This document shows, in pieces, positions 8,481 through 17,192 of a stretch of DNA of 64,000 nucleotides. The position numbers were made by a program, and so were the translations under genes. Position 1 is the stretch's first letter, and the number at the start of each line of letters is the position of its first letter. Origin of the DNA: Imperialibacter roseus (GTDB lineage Bacteria > Bacteroidota > Bacteroidia > Cytophagales > Cyclobacteriaceae); NCBI RefSeq assembly GCF_032999765.1, contig NZ_CP136051.1, positions 3,448,417-3,512,416 of the forward strand, given 5' to 3'. The notes under the pieces are model-generated. The model saw only the letters and a program-made list of their open reading frames with translations, did not search any database and had not been told where the DNA came from.

Positions 8481-10226
8481 ATGAGGCAATTCTCTTTTCA
8501 AATACTCATATCCTTTCTCTTCCTGCTGGGCATCTCGGATCTCGCCCAGGCGCAGCGCAAGGAAAAGCTTAAGTACAAGGCAGAGCATGGCATGGTGGTG
8601 AGAGACAAAGCTGGCTCTTATGAAAAGCTGTGGGAAAATGTGACCTTCTCACAGAAAAACACCATCATCTACTGCGACTCAGCGGTGATGCTAAAATCCA
8701 GCAACTCCATGGAGGCTTTTGGGCACGTAAGAATTGTTGACAACGATACAGTGACCATTACCGGCAACAAGCTCTTTTACGACGGAAACACCAGAAAGGC
8801 GCAGATGCGGGAAAATGTGGTGTACACCAGCGGCGAAAACAGGCTTTACACCGACTTTCTGGACTACGAAATGGACACCCGTGTGGCCAACTACTTTAAC
8901 AATGGTAAGCTGGTAGATTTGAATAACACCCTTTCAAGCCGCCGGGGCTATTTCTATGGTTTTGAAGACCGGGCCACATTCTATGGCAAGGTCGAACTGC
9001 TAAGCCCGGAGTACACATTACACTCCGACACACTACGATACAATACCATTACCAAAATTGCCATCACCGATGGGCGTACGGAAATCATCACCTCCGACAG
9101 CACCATGCTATATTCGAAAGGTGGTGAGTTCAAAACCATTCCCGAGCAGTCTTCATTTATCAAAGGACAAATCGACACCAGAGACTATATCCTGGAGGGT
9201 GATGAGCTATTTTTTGATGACATCAACAAGTTCTACACAGCCACAGGCAATGTGAAAATGACAGCAAAAAACAACGATGTCATCATCACCGGAGAAAAGG
9301 GGGTTTACTGGAGAAACAAAGGTTTATCGAAGGTATTTGGCAACCCGGTGATGAAAAAGATGATGCAGGCAGACACCTTTTACCTGGCTGCCGACACACT
9401 TATTTCCATCGAAGACAATGTGGACTCCCTGAAGAGAATCCTGGCCTATAACCATGTCAGAATGTTCAGGTCTAACTTGCAGGGAAAAGCGGATTCACTG
9501 GCCTACTTTATTGCCGATTCCGTCATCACATACTATTTCGATCCTGTTCTGTGGAACTTCAAAAACCAAATAGAGTCTGACACGATCAGCTTGTATTTGA
9601 AAAACAACGTGGTCGACGAAATGTATATGCAAAAGGATGCATTCATTGTCTCGCAAGATACCCTCAAGCAGTTTAACCAGGTAAAGGGCAGGAACATGAG
9701 GGCTTACTTTGCCGATAATGCTATCAAGAGAGTGGATGTAAACGGCAACGGAGAGAGCATATACTTTGTGCTGAGCGATGGCGACAGTTTGCTGATGGGC
9801 ATGAACCGGATATTGTGCAGTAACATCACCATGCGGTTCAAAGGAAATGAGCTGAACAATATTTCGTTCTATATGAAACCGGAGGCCACCTTTTACCCTC
9901 CTCACGAGATCACGCCTGAGCTCACAAGGCTGGGTGGATTTGCCTGGCGGGCAAGTGAAAGGCCAACACTCCAGCAGGTGCTTAGTCCTGTTCCTCCGGA
10001 AGAAATTGCAACCGATAGTTTGGGCAATCCTATCGAGAAACCTTCTCCTTCAAAACCTGTCCAAAAAAGTGGATTGAGTGCAACCTCCGGTGCGGCCAAA
10101 GGTGCGGCGGGAGGTTCACCAAATAAAGCAAGCGGCACCCTACCCTCTAAAACGGCCGTTCCAACAAAAAAACCCAACCTTAACGGCACTTCTGGTGTCA
10201 AAAAGAAAGAAAACAGCCAACAATAG
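8481..10226 (+). CDS. OstA/LptA-like LPS-transport periplasmic protein
   Basis: The 581-aa protein starts with a signal peptide (cut near AQAQ-R, residue 24). It then has repeated OstA/LptA-type beta-jellyroll segments such as YCDSAVMLKSSNSMEAFGHV and ITGNKLFYDGNTRKA, covering about residues 30-330 and continuing in weaker form to about 500. The last 80 residues are Pro/Ser/Gly/Lys-rich and look disordered. LptA-like proteins bridge inner and outer membrane for lipopolysaccharide. It is followed by bamD 39 bp later, so the two form an outer-membrane biogenesis pair. Confidence 0.85.
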   Translation: MRQFSFQILISFLFLLGISDLAQAQRKEKLKYKAEHGMVVRDKAGSYEKLWENVTFSQKNTIIYCDSAVMLKSSNSMEAFGHVRIVDNDTVTITGNKLFYDGNTRKAQMRENVVYTSGENRLYTDFLDYEMDTRVANYFNNGKLVDLNNTLSSRRGYFYGFEDRATFYGKVELLSPEYTLHSDTLRYNTITKIAITDGRTEIITSDSTMLYSKGGEFKTIPEQSSFIKGQIDTRDYILEGDELFFDDINKFYTATGNVKMTAKNNDVIITGEKGVYWRNKGLSKVFGNPVMKKMMQADTFYLAADTLISIEDNVDSLKRILAYNHVRMFRSNLQGKADSLAYFIADSVITYYFDPVLWNFKNQIESDTISLYLKNNVVDEMYMQKDAFIVSQDTLKQFNQVKGRNMRAYFADNAIKRVDVNGNGESIYFVLSDGDSLLMGMNRILCSNITMRFKGNELNNISFYMKPEATFYPPHEITPELTRLGGFAWRASERPTLQQVLSPVPPEEIATDSLGNPIEKPSPSKPVQKSGLSATSGAAKGAAGGSPNKASGTLPSKTAVPTKKPNLNGTSGVKKKENSQQ

Positions 10227-10250
10227 ATTGGTAATTAGCTGACCATCACT

Positions 10251-10258
10251 TAATTTTG
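10251..10258 (+). promoter_or_regulatory. Candidate -7 element (TAATTTTG) just before bamD
   Basis: TAATTTTG fits TAnnTTTG but ends only 7 nt before the bamD ATG, so a transcript from here would be leaderless or nearly so. It may be chance. Confidence 0.25.
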
Positions 10259-10265
10259 CGAGCTT

Positions 10266-11087
10266 ATGTTCAAAACCCGGCTTTTAGTAACGCTTTTATA
10301 CCTTTCTATAGGTTTCATCACGGTTTCTTGCAGCGAATTTCGAAAAATCCAGAAGAGCACTGACTGGAAAAGGAAATATGATGCTGCCATGAAATATTAC
10401 GAGGAGGAGGAATACTACAAAGCCAATGTGCTTTTTGAAGATATCATTCCTATCATTAAAGGAACCAAAGAAGCTGAGCTGGCGGAATACTACTATGCGT
10501 ATTCCTACTATTATCAGAAGCAATACATATTAAGCTCCCACTATTTCAAAACCTTTGCCACCACCTACGCCAGGAGTGAGCATGCCATGGAAGCGCAATA
10601 TATGAACGCCTACTCGCTGTACCTTGAGTCGCCGGTAACCGACCTTGACCAAAGCAGCACCTATGAGGCCATTGCCTCTATGCAAACTTTCATCAACAAG
10701 TATCCGTACAGCGAATACAAAGATAAATCGCAGCAGATCATTGATGACCTTCAGCTTAAATTAGAGAAGAAGGCTTTTGACAATGCCCGCCTGTACTACC
10801 AACTAAGGAGGTACAAAGCAGCGGTGGTTGCATTCAATAACTTTGAAGTAGATTTTCCTGACTCTGAGTTTAATGAAGAGGGGTCGTTCCTTCGTATTAA
10901 ATGTCAGTTCGAATATGCTCAGCAAAGTATTCCGAGCAAGCAGGAGGAACGATACAGAGAAACAATTGTTTATTATCAGAAATTTATAGACAAGTTTACA
11001 GAGGGTAAATTTGTACGTCAGGCCCAGGACATGTATACCATCAGCCTGGAGCAGGTACGTGAATTATCAAGTATTTCAAGTAACTAA
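10266..11087 (+). CDS. bamD: Outer membrane assembly lipoprotein BamD
   Basis: The 273-aa protein has a lipoprotein signal peptide with the lipobox TVSCS (Cys about residue 22). The TPR-like helical repeats characteristic of BamD/YfiO follow: DAAMKYYEEEEYYKANVLFE, the AEYYYAYSYYYQKQY helix, and FINKYPYSEYKDKS. BamD is the essential lipoprotein partner of BamA in folding outer-membrane beta-barrels. It sits between the ostA-like gene and rpoZ; only 3 nt separate its stop from the rpoZ ATG. Confidence 0.93.
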   Translation: MFKTRLLVTLLYLSIGFITVSCSEFRKIQKSTDWKRKYDAAMKYYEEEEYYKANVLFEDIIPIIKGTKEAELAEYYYAYSYYYQKQYILSSHYFKTFATTYARSEHAMEAQYMNAYSLYLESPVTDLDQSSTYEAIASMQTFINKYPYSEYKDKSQQIIDDLQLKLEKKAFDNARLYYQLRRYKAAVVAFNNFEVDFPDSEFNEEGSFLRIKCQFEYAQQSIPSKQEERYRETIVYYQKFIDKFTEGKFVRQAQDMYTISLEQVRELSSISSN

Positions 11088-11090
11088 GAT

Positions 11091-11420
11091 ATGGCAGTTA
11101 ACAAAACAAATTCGCAGGCATCGATTATCACTCGTGATAATGCACAACTGGCTAAGCCTACAGGTAATATTTATGAGTCTGTAGTAATAGTTGGTAAGAG
11201 AGCCAGACAACTTTCTGCAGAAATGAAGGAGGAGCTTAGCAACAAGCTGGCTGAATTCGCTTCTACAGTTGACAACCTGGAGGAAATTTTCGAGAACAGA
11301 GAGCAGATCGAAATCTCTAAGTTCTACGAGAAAATGCCTAAGCCAACCATCGTGGCAACGGACGAATTCCTGGAAGGAAAGCTTTATTTCAGAAGAAACG
11401 AAGAAGAGGAAACAGCTTAA
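11091..11420 (+). CDS. rpoZ: DNA-directed RNA polymerase omega subunit (Bacteroidota type)
   Basis: The 109-aa protein contains the Rpb6/omega-like core: NIYESVVIVGKRARQLSAEM, about residues 26-45, then a helix NKLAEFASTVDNLEEIFE. The C-terminal extension ends acidic (EEEETA). In this phylum the omega gene habitually lies between bamD and coaBC, as it does here. It stabilises beta-prime in the core enzyme. Confidence 0.88.
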   Translation: MAVNKTNSQASIITRDNAQLAKPTGNIYESVVIVGKRARQLSAEMKEELSNKLAEFASTVDNLEEIFENREQIEISKFYEKMPKPTIVATDEFLEGKLYFRRNEEEETA

Positions 11421-11478
11421 TTAGCTTTTCCTTCAACCAAATTCATTTCGAATAACCTGAAAAGCGTTAATTTGAAAG

Positions 11479-11528
11479 TGAAGCGGCTGAAAGTGACCTT
11501 TGGTTATGAATTTGGCCGCTTCATAGTT
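11479..11528 (+). terminator. Stem-loop terminator after rpoZ
   Basis: The 9-bp arms TGAAGCGGC (11479-11487) and GCCGCTTCA (11515-11523) pair perfectly. The loop is 27 nt and TAGTTTTTC follows. The long loop lowers confidence; it lies 17 nt before the coaBC ATG and might act as an attenuator. Confidence 0.5.
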
Positions 11529-11544
11529 TTTCAATTACATTAAC

Positions 11545-12741
11545 ATGCTTCAAGGTAAAAAAATCCTTCTGGGTGTTTGTGGCAGCATTGCCGCTTATAA
11601 ATCGGCTCTTCTTACCCGTTTACTCGTTAAACAAGGCGCAGAGGTGCAGGTACTTCTCACAGCCGACGCCAAACATTTCATCACCCCCCTTACGCTTTCC
11701 ACGCTTTCCAGGAAGCCAGTTTATTCCGACTTCTTTCACTCTACCGACGGCACCTGGAACAACCATGTAGAGCTTGGCCTATGGGCCGACGCCATGGTAA
11801 TAGCGCCAGCAAGTGCCAACACGCTGGCAAAAATGGCCAATGGCATTTGCGATAACCTGCTGCTGGCCACTTATCTTTCTGCCCGCTGCCCAGTGTTCTT
11901 TGCGCCTGCCATGGACCTCGACATGTACAGGCACCCATCCACCACCGGCAATATCGAATCACTGCTCTCTTACGGCAATAAGCTCATCAACGCCGAGGAT
12001 GGCGAGCTCGCCAGCGGCCTGAGCGGTGTAGGCAGGATGGCGGAACCCGAGCACATTGTGCAGCACCTCGAAGAGCATTTCACCAAAACGCAGCGCCTGG
12101 CAGGAAAAAAGGTGCTCATCACGGCTGGCCCAACCCATGAAGCCATTGATCCTGTTCGTTTCATTGGAAACCATTCTACGGGCAAAATGGGATTCGCACT
12201 GGCTGAGCGATTTGCCAGTCAGGGAGCGACAGTGGAAGTGGTGAGTGGCCCCTCTACCCTTTCTTCCACTCATGCGGCCATTCATGTCACCAAAGTTCAT
12301 TCAGCAGAGGAAATGCTGGAAGCCTGCGAGGCAAAGTTTGACAATGTCGACATCGCCGTGTTTGCTGCCGCAGTGGCCGACTACCGCCCCGATACACCTG
12401 CACAGGAAAAAATTAAGAAGAGCAACAACACGCTTACTTTGCACCTGGTAAAGAACCCGGACATTGCCGCCACACTCGGTAAAAGGAAGAAAAAGCAATT
12501 TACTGTCGGCTTTGCTTTGGAAACTACCAACGAAATAGCTTATGCAAAGGAAAAGCTGCACAAGAAAAACTTCAATCTCATCGTTCTTAATTCATTGAAA
12601 GACCAGGGAGCGGGATTTGCCCACGATACAAATAAGATTACTATCTTAGACCATGATGGAAGCAGCACATTTGACCTTAAATCTAAACAGGAAGTGGCCA
12701 ATGACATTGTTGACGTGGTTTGCAAAAAAATGGGCTTATAG
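11545..12741 (+). CDS. coaBC: Bifunctional phosphopantothenoylcysteine decarboxylase / phosphopantothenate-cysteine ligase
   Basis: The 398-aa protein has two domains. The N-terminal CoaC flavoprotein has GVCGSIAAYKS and the catalytic His in NNHVELGLWAD (about residue 72), plus the substrate clamp PAMDLDMYRHP. The C-terminal CoaB ligase starts at about residue 188 (VLITAGPTHEAIDPVRFIGN) and carries the lysine motif KIKKS. It performs two successive steps of coenzyme A synthesis from 4'-phosphopantothenate. The 3' end overlaps the next gene by 41 nt. Confidence 0.96.
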   Translation: MLQGKKILLGVCGSIAAYKSALLTRLLVKQGAEVQVLLTADAKHFITPLTLSTLSRKPVYSDFFHSTDGTWNNHVELGLWADAMVIAPASANTLAKMANGICDNLLLATYLSARCPVFFAPAMDLDMYRHPSTTGNIESLLSYGNKLINAEDGELASGLSGVGRMAEPEHIVQHLEEHFTKTQRLAGKKVLITAGPTHEAIDPVRFIGNHSTGKMGFALAERFASQGATVEVVSGPSTLSSTHAAIHVTKVHSAEEMLEACEAKFDNVDIAVFAAAVADYRPDTPAQEKIKKSNNTLTLHLVKNPDIAATLGKRKKKQFTVGFALETTNEIAYAKEKLHKKNFNLIVLNSLKDQGAGFAHDTNKITILDHDGSSTFDLKSKQEVANDIVDVVCKKMGL

Positions 12742-13627
12742 CCTGGCAATAGCATTCACTTTGTGTGCAACAGTGAGTGCCAATGCCCAGGAGCTCAACT
12801 GCAAAGTGACCGTGAACGCCCAGCAGGTGCAAACCACAGAGCGCCGTATTTTTTCTGATATGGAGCAGGCCTTTACGCAGTTTTTCAACACCCGTAAATG
12901 GACCAACGACGTTTACAAGCAAGAAGAGCGGATCAACTGCAACATCATCATCAACATGGAGGAAATGCCCTCCGTTGGCAACTTCAAGGCAGCTGTTCAG
13001 GTGCTGTCGGCCCGGCCCGTGTATAATTCGGGGTACGAATCGCTTGTTTTCAACTTCGCCGACCGGGACTGGCAGTTTGACTACACGGAGTCGCAGCCGT
13101 TGCAATTCAACGAAAACGCCTTTACCAGTAACATCACGTCGATGCTGGCCTACTATGCCTACATCATCCTGGGCATGGACTACGACACCTACTCGAAGAT
13201 GGGAGGCACACCTTATTTCGAGAAGGCGTTTCTAATTGTTAACAATGCCCAGCAGTCGGGTGCTGTTGGTTGGGATCAGTTTGGAAACAACAGGAACCGA
13301 TATTGGCTCACAGAAAACCTGATGAACGCTGCGATGATCCCCCTGCGTGAAGCAGCTTACGACTACCACCTGAAAGGCCTCGACCTGTTCCAGGAAAAGC
13401 CAAACGAGTCCCGGGTTGCGATGCTCGAGACACTAAAAAAAATCCAACAAGTAAAAGCCGTAAGGCCCAACAGTATTTACCCCATCGCTTTCATGGATGC
13501 CAAACTGGATGAACTGGTAAATATATACTCACAAGGAGATAGGTCGGTTCGTCAACAGGCTTACGACATTCTGACCAAACTCGACCCGGGAGAAAACGAC
13601 AAACTTCAGGCAATCATCAAGAATTAA
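12701..13627 (+). CDS. DUF4835 family secreted protein (PorD-like, type IX secretion-associated)
   Basis: I chose the ATG at 12701 (308 aa) because it begins a signal peptide ending ...VSANA-QELNCKVTVNAQQV; the start at 12653 would add only out-of-family residues. The body matches DUF4835: ERRIFSDMEQAFTQFFNTRK near residue 45 and the YYAYIILGMDYDTYS stretch near 155. Homologues called PorD are needed for type IX secretion or gliding in related bacteria; that role is taken from the family, not seen here. Its coding region overlaps coaBC by 41 nt, suggesting translational coupling, an arrangement common in this phylum. Confidence 0.82.
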   Translation: MTLLTWFAKKWAYSLAIAFTLCATVSANAQELNCKVTVNAQQVQTTERRIFSDMEQAFTQFFNTRKWTNDVYKQEERINCNIIINMEEMPSVGNFKAAVQVLSARPVYNSGYESLVFNFADRDWQFDYTESQPLQFNENAFTSNITSMLAYYAYIILGMDYDTYSKMGGTPYFEKAFLIVNNAQQSGAVGWDQFGNNRNRYWLTENLMNAAMIPLREAAYDYHLKGLDLFQEKPNESRVAMLETLKKIQQVKAVRPNSIYPIAFMDAKLDELVNIYSQGDRSVRQQAYDILTKLDPGENDKLQAIIKN

Positions 13628-13695
13628 AGGCTTGAAATGAGCGATTCTTTTAAAGAATTCTCCTACCATCTCGGCATTCAAAACATTTAAACTTA

Positions 13696-13703
13696 TATTT
13701 TTG
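13696..13703 (+). promoter_or_regulatory. Candidate recN -7 element (TATTTTTG)
   Basis: TATTTTTG lies 40 nt ahead of the recN ATG and is identical to the elements ahead of the ostA-like gene, fabI and tgt. No -33 TTG at normal spacing was found. Confidence 0.4.
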
Positions 13704-13743
13704 ACTTCCTTAACTTAAGGTATAGAGGAAGTAACCGGCAACT

Positions 13744-15399
13744 ATGTTAAAACACCTGCTCATTAAAAACTATGCACTCATTGAGCACCTGGAGATGACA
13801 CCATCGTCCAGGCTGAACATGATAACAGGTGAAACTGGCGCAGGTAAGTCCATTATGCTGGGTGCTGTTGGCTTGCTGCTGGGCAACCGGGCAGATACGA
13901 AGTCACTCTACAATGAAAATGAGAAGTGCGTAGTGGAAGGCTCTTTTGATGTTTCTGCCTATAAGTTGGCCCCGCTTTTTGAGGAGAACGAGCTTGATTA
14001 TGAAGCAGTAACACTGATCCGAAGGGAAATCAGCCCGTCAGGTAAGTCAAGAGCCTTTGTGAACGACACACCGGTTACGCTGGATGTGCTCAAGTCGCTG
14101 GGCGATCATTTGATGGACATCCATTCGCAGCACGACACGTTATTGCTGGCCTCTAATAAGTTTCAGCTGGGCGTGATTGACGCCTATGCCGGCAGCCAAT
14201 CGCTGATAGATAGCTATGTTGGCTTTTTCAAAAGCTTCAGGAAGAAAAAGAAAGCTTACGACCAATTAGTGAATGAAAGCACTGAGTTGCAAAAGGAAGC
14301 GGAGTACAACCTGTTCCTTTACACCGAGCTTGAAAAGGCAGCACTGAAAGCAGACGAGCAGCAACAATTGGAAGATGAGCTCGCTACTTTGGAGCATGCC
14401 GAAGAAATTAAGCTAAGGCTCAATGAAAGCCTGCAGCTGCTTAGCGAGGCAGAATTCTCTATTGAAAGCCAGCTGGCGCAGGTAACGCATGCCCTGTCTG
14501 CTGCTGGTAAGTTCTCAGGAAAAATCAATGCCCTCAGAGAGCGGCTGGAAAGCGCTGTGATTGAGCTACAGGACATTGGCGAGGAAATAAAAAAAGAAGA
14601 CGATCAGATTGAGTACGATCCTGAGAAAATACAATTGACAAAAGAGCGGGTTGATTTGATCAACCAGCTCCAGCAGAAGCACAGAGTGGCCTCTATTGAA
14701 GAGCTGCTCGTTATTCAGCAAAACCTTGAAGCCAAGGTGAGACTTGTCCAAAATATGGACGACACGCTCACAGATGCCAAAAACGAGCTTGATGAAGCGG
14801 AAAAGGAATTGGCGTTGGCGGCCACTAAATTGACTGAGCATAGACAGTCTGCTTTTGCCGGATTCTCGAAGGCAGTAGTGGAGATAGTGAGAGAGTTGGG
14901 TATGCCTTTGGGATCTTTCGAGGTCAGCCACAAGCTGGTGCCCCCAACAGAGTCAGGTGTTGATGAAATTGGTTTCCTTTTTAGCGCCAACAAGGGCATT
15001 ACCCCAAGGGAGCTCAAGGACGTAGCCTCTGGTGGTGAATTTTCACGGCTCATGTTTGCTATCAAATACATCCTCACAGACAAAACTGCCTTGCCTACCA
15101 TCATCTTCGACGAGATTGACACGGGTATATCCGGTGAGATCGCCAACAAGATGGTAGGGATGATGAAAACCATGGCCATGAAGCACCAGGTAATTTCTAT
15201 TAGTCACCTGCCCCAGTTTGCAGCCAAAGGCGATGCCCATTATTTTGTTTACAAAGACAATAGCAGCGATAAGGCAGTGAGTAAAGTAAAACTGCTAGCA
15301 GAGGAAGAAAGGGTGAATGAAATTGCCAAGATGATTGCCGGTGCCTCCCCTACTGCGTCTGCGCTGCAGAATGCCAGGGAACTGCTGCAACAGGATTGA
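13744..15399 (+). CDS. recN: DNA repair ATPase RecN
   Basis: The 551-aa SMC-like protein has Walker A ITGETGAGKSIML (about residues 28-40), a central pair of coiled coils (about 160-370), and the C-terminal ABC signature LKDVASGGEFSRLMFAIK followed by Walker B TIIFDEIDTGISG. RecN helps hold and repair DNA double-strand breaks together with RecA. It is 116 bp after the PorD-like gene and 50 bp before fabI, with its own promoter candidate. Confidence 0.96.
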   Translation: MLKHLLIKNYALIEHLEMTPSSRLNMITGETGAGKSIMLGAVGLLLGNRADTKSLYNENEKCVVEGSFDVSAYKLAPLFEENELDYEAVTLIRREISPSGKSRAFVNDTPVTLDVLKSLGDHLMDIHSQHDTLLLASNKFQLGVIDAYAGSQSLIDSYVGFFKSFRKKKKAYDQLVNESTELQKEAEYNLFLYTELEKAALKADEQQQLEDELATLEHAEEIKLRLNESLQLLSEAEFSIESQLAQVTHALSAAGKFSGKINALRERLESAVIELQDIGEEIKKEDDQIEYDPEKIQLTKERVDLINQLQQKHRVASIEELLVIQQNLEAKVRLVQNMDDTLTDAKNELDEAEKELALAATKLTEHRQSAFAGFSKAVVEIVRELGMPLGSFEVSHKLVPPTESGVDEIGFLFSANKGITPRELKDVASGGEFSRLMFAIKYILTDKTALPTIIFDEIDTGISGEIANKMVGMMKTMAMKHQVISISHLPQFAAKGDAHYFVYKDNSSDKAVSKVKLLAEEERVNEIAKMIAGASPTASALQNARELLQQD

Positions 15400-15411
15400 G
15401 TTAAATTTTTC

Positions 15412-15419
15412 TATTTTTG
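15412..15419 (+). promoter_or_regulatory. Candidate fabI -7 element (TATTTTTG)
   Basis: TATTTTTG lies 30 nt ahead of the fabI ATG. A TTG is only 13 nt upstream of it, shorter than the usual spacing; the same 13-nt spacing is seen ahead of tgt. Confidence 0.4.
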
Positions 15420-15449
15420 CCCATATTACATTCGCTTAAAACAAGAACT

Positions 15450-16262
15450 ATGGCTTATAATCTATTAAAAGGAAAAAGAGGTATTATTTCTGGGGCATTG
15501 GATGAGAACTCCATTGCCTGGCACGTGGCCGAAAAAGCCCATGCCGAGGGTGCAACTTTCACGCTGACGAATGCACCAATTGCCATGAGAATGGGCAAAA
15601 TAAACGACCTGGCCAAGGCCTGTAATGCTGAAATCATTCCTGCTGATGCCACGTCTGTGGAAGAACTGGAAAACCTTTTCAGCAAATCGACCGAGATATT
15701 GGGTGGGAAAATTGACTTCGTGCTACACTCTATCGGTATGTCACCTAATATCCGCAAAGGGAAGTCGTACGGCGAACTGAACTACGACTGGTACCAGAAG
15801 TCCATTGATATTTCTGCTCTTTCCTTTCATAAAATGATGCACGTGGCTGAGAAGCAAGACGCACTGAACGAATGGGCGTCTATCGTTGGCTTGTCCTATA
15901 TAGCTGCACAGCGCACCTATCCTTTTTACACCGATATGGCCGATGCCAAAGCTGTGCTGGAATCCATTGCCAGAGGCTACGGATACAGACTGGGCAAAGC
16001 GAAGAACGTGAGGGTGAATACGATCTCTCAATCGCCGACAAAAACGACTGCTGGGTCAGGTATCGATGGTTTCCAGAGCTTTTATGACTTTGCTGACAAG
16101 CAGTCGCCATTGGGCAACGCTCCAGCTGGCGCATGTGCCGACTATTGCATTTCCCTTTTCTCAGACCTTACCCGCATGGTAACGATGCAGAATCTCTACC
16201 ATGATGGTGGATACTCCAGCACTGGTATATCTGAAGAAGTGATAGAAATGTTCAATAAGTAA
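15450..16262 (+). CDS. fabI: Enoyl-[acyl-carrier-protein] reductase (NADH) FabI
   Basis: I chose the ATG at 15450 (270 aa), where the conserved N-terminus MAYNLLKGKRGIISGALDEN begins; the frame opens upstream at 15417 without family support. The catalytic pair Tyr-x6-Lys is in YTDMADAKAVLE (about residues 160-167), and LHSIGMSP matches the family's central loop. FabI reduces enoyl-ACP in the last step of each fatty acid elongation cycle and is the target of triclosan and isoniazid-type inhibitors. Confidence 0.95.
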   Translation: MAYNLLKGKRGIISGALDENSIAWHVAEKAHAEGATFTLTNAPIAMRMGKINDLAKACNAEIIPADATSVEELENLFSKSTEILGGKIDFVLHSIGMSPNIRKGKSYGELNYDWYQKSIDISALSFHKMMHVAEKQDALNEWASIVGLSYIAAQRTYPFYTDMADAKAVLESIARGYGYRLGKAKNVRVNTISQSPTKTTAGSGIDGFQSFYDFADKQSPLGNAPAGACADYCISLFSDLTRMVTMQNLYHDGGYSSTGISEEVIEMFNK

Positions 16263-16302
16263 AATTAAAGATAGGTCTCAATCTGGGATCTATTGAACAA
16301 CG

Positions 16303-16369
16303 TGTCATCCTGGGCCTGTCGAAAGTACTTCGTTTTCAGAACGCCGTCTTCGACAAGCTCAGACTGACA
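16303..16369. repeat. Imperfect inverted repeat (dispersed GTCGAA/TTCGAC type)
   Basis: The left arm begins TGTCATCCTGGGCCTGTCGA and the right arm, read backwards, begins TGTCAGTCTGAGCTTGTCGA; about 25 nt per arm match with few mismatches around a short loop. Related wording (GTCAGATTGAGCTCCGTCGA) occurs inside the 41094-41367 element, so this looks like a dispersed intergenic repeat. It could also act as a terminator for fabI. Confidence 0.6.
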
Positions 16370-16388
16370 TTCATACTTTAATTTACCC

Positions 16389-17192
16389 GTGATCACCTTC
16401 CCCAACGCCAAAATCAACCTGGGACTTCAGATCCTTCGTAAAAGAACCGATGGGTACCACGATATATCCAGCCTTTTTCTGCCTATTCCACTAAAGGATG
16501 TATTAGAAATAGTTGAAGCCAAGTCAACAACCTTTACGTCTTCAGGTTTGCCTATCCCGGGCAGCAGCGACGACAACCTTTGCCTGAAAGCCTATCACCT
16601 GCTCCAAAAGGACTTTGAGTTGCCGCCTATCAGCATCCATCTCCACAAGGCCATTCCCATGGGTGCCGGTCTTGGCGGCGGCTCTGCCGACGGCGCTTTT
16701 ATGCTGGTGATGCTCAACAAGAAGTTCGGACTGGGACTGATCGACACACAGCTGGAAGACTACGCCGGGCAGCTGGGCAGCGATTGCCCTTTCTTTATAA
16801 AAAACCAACCGGCCATTGCTTCCGGAAGAGGTACTGAGCTCAGTAGCTTTCCTTTAGACTTAAAGGGGCATTATCTCCTTCTGGTGTTTCCCGGCATTCA
16901 CATTGGCACCCGTGAAGCCTACGCTGGTGTAACACCCAACGATCAGCAAAAAGCCATCACGGAAGTATTATCAATGCCTCTCTCTTCATGGAAGGATGTG
17001 CTGGTAAATGATTTTGAGCAATCTGTCTTTCCCAACCACCCCTCTCTGAGGGAAATAAAGGAAAAGCTTTATGCCGACGGGGCGGTGTATGCCAGCATGA
17101 CTGGATCTGGCTCAACGATGTACGGGATTTTCGAAAACAAGCCAAAGCTGAAACTGGCAAATGAAATGAATAGCTGGGCAACCATGCTCTGA
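16389..17192 (+). CDS. ispE: 4-diphosphocytidyl-2-C-methyl-D-erythritol kinase IspE
   Basis: The 267-aa GHMP kinase starts with GTG (16389), which directly gives the conserved N-terminus ITFPNAKINLGLQI. The ATP loop PMGAGLGGGSADGA is near residues 91-104, the catalytic Asp is in GSDCPFF (about 131), and motif 3 is ASMTGSGSTMYG near 237. It phosphorylates CDP-methylerythritol in the MEP isoprenoid pathway. Its stop abuts the stop of the convergent transporter with no gap. Confidence 0.95.
   Translation: MITFPNAKINLGLQILRKRTDGYHDISSLFLPIPLKDVLEIVEAKSTTFTSSGLPIPGSSDDNLCLKAYHLLQKDFELPPISIHLHKAIPMGAGLGGGSADGAFMLVMLNKKFGLGLIDTQLEDYAGQLGSDCPFFIKNQPAIASGRGTELSSFPLDLKGHYLLLVFPGIHIGTREAYAGVTPNDQQKAITEVLSMPLSSWKDVLVNDFEQSVFPNHPSLREIKEKLYADGAVYASMTGSGSTMYGIFENKPKLKLANEMNSWATML

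Noticed and set aside
11479-11528. A riboswitch ahead of coaBC
   Set aside because: Only one stem with a long loop is seen and no known riboswitch pattern fits; it is listed as a terminator instead.
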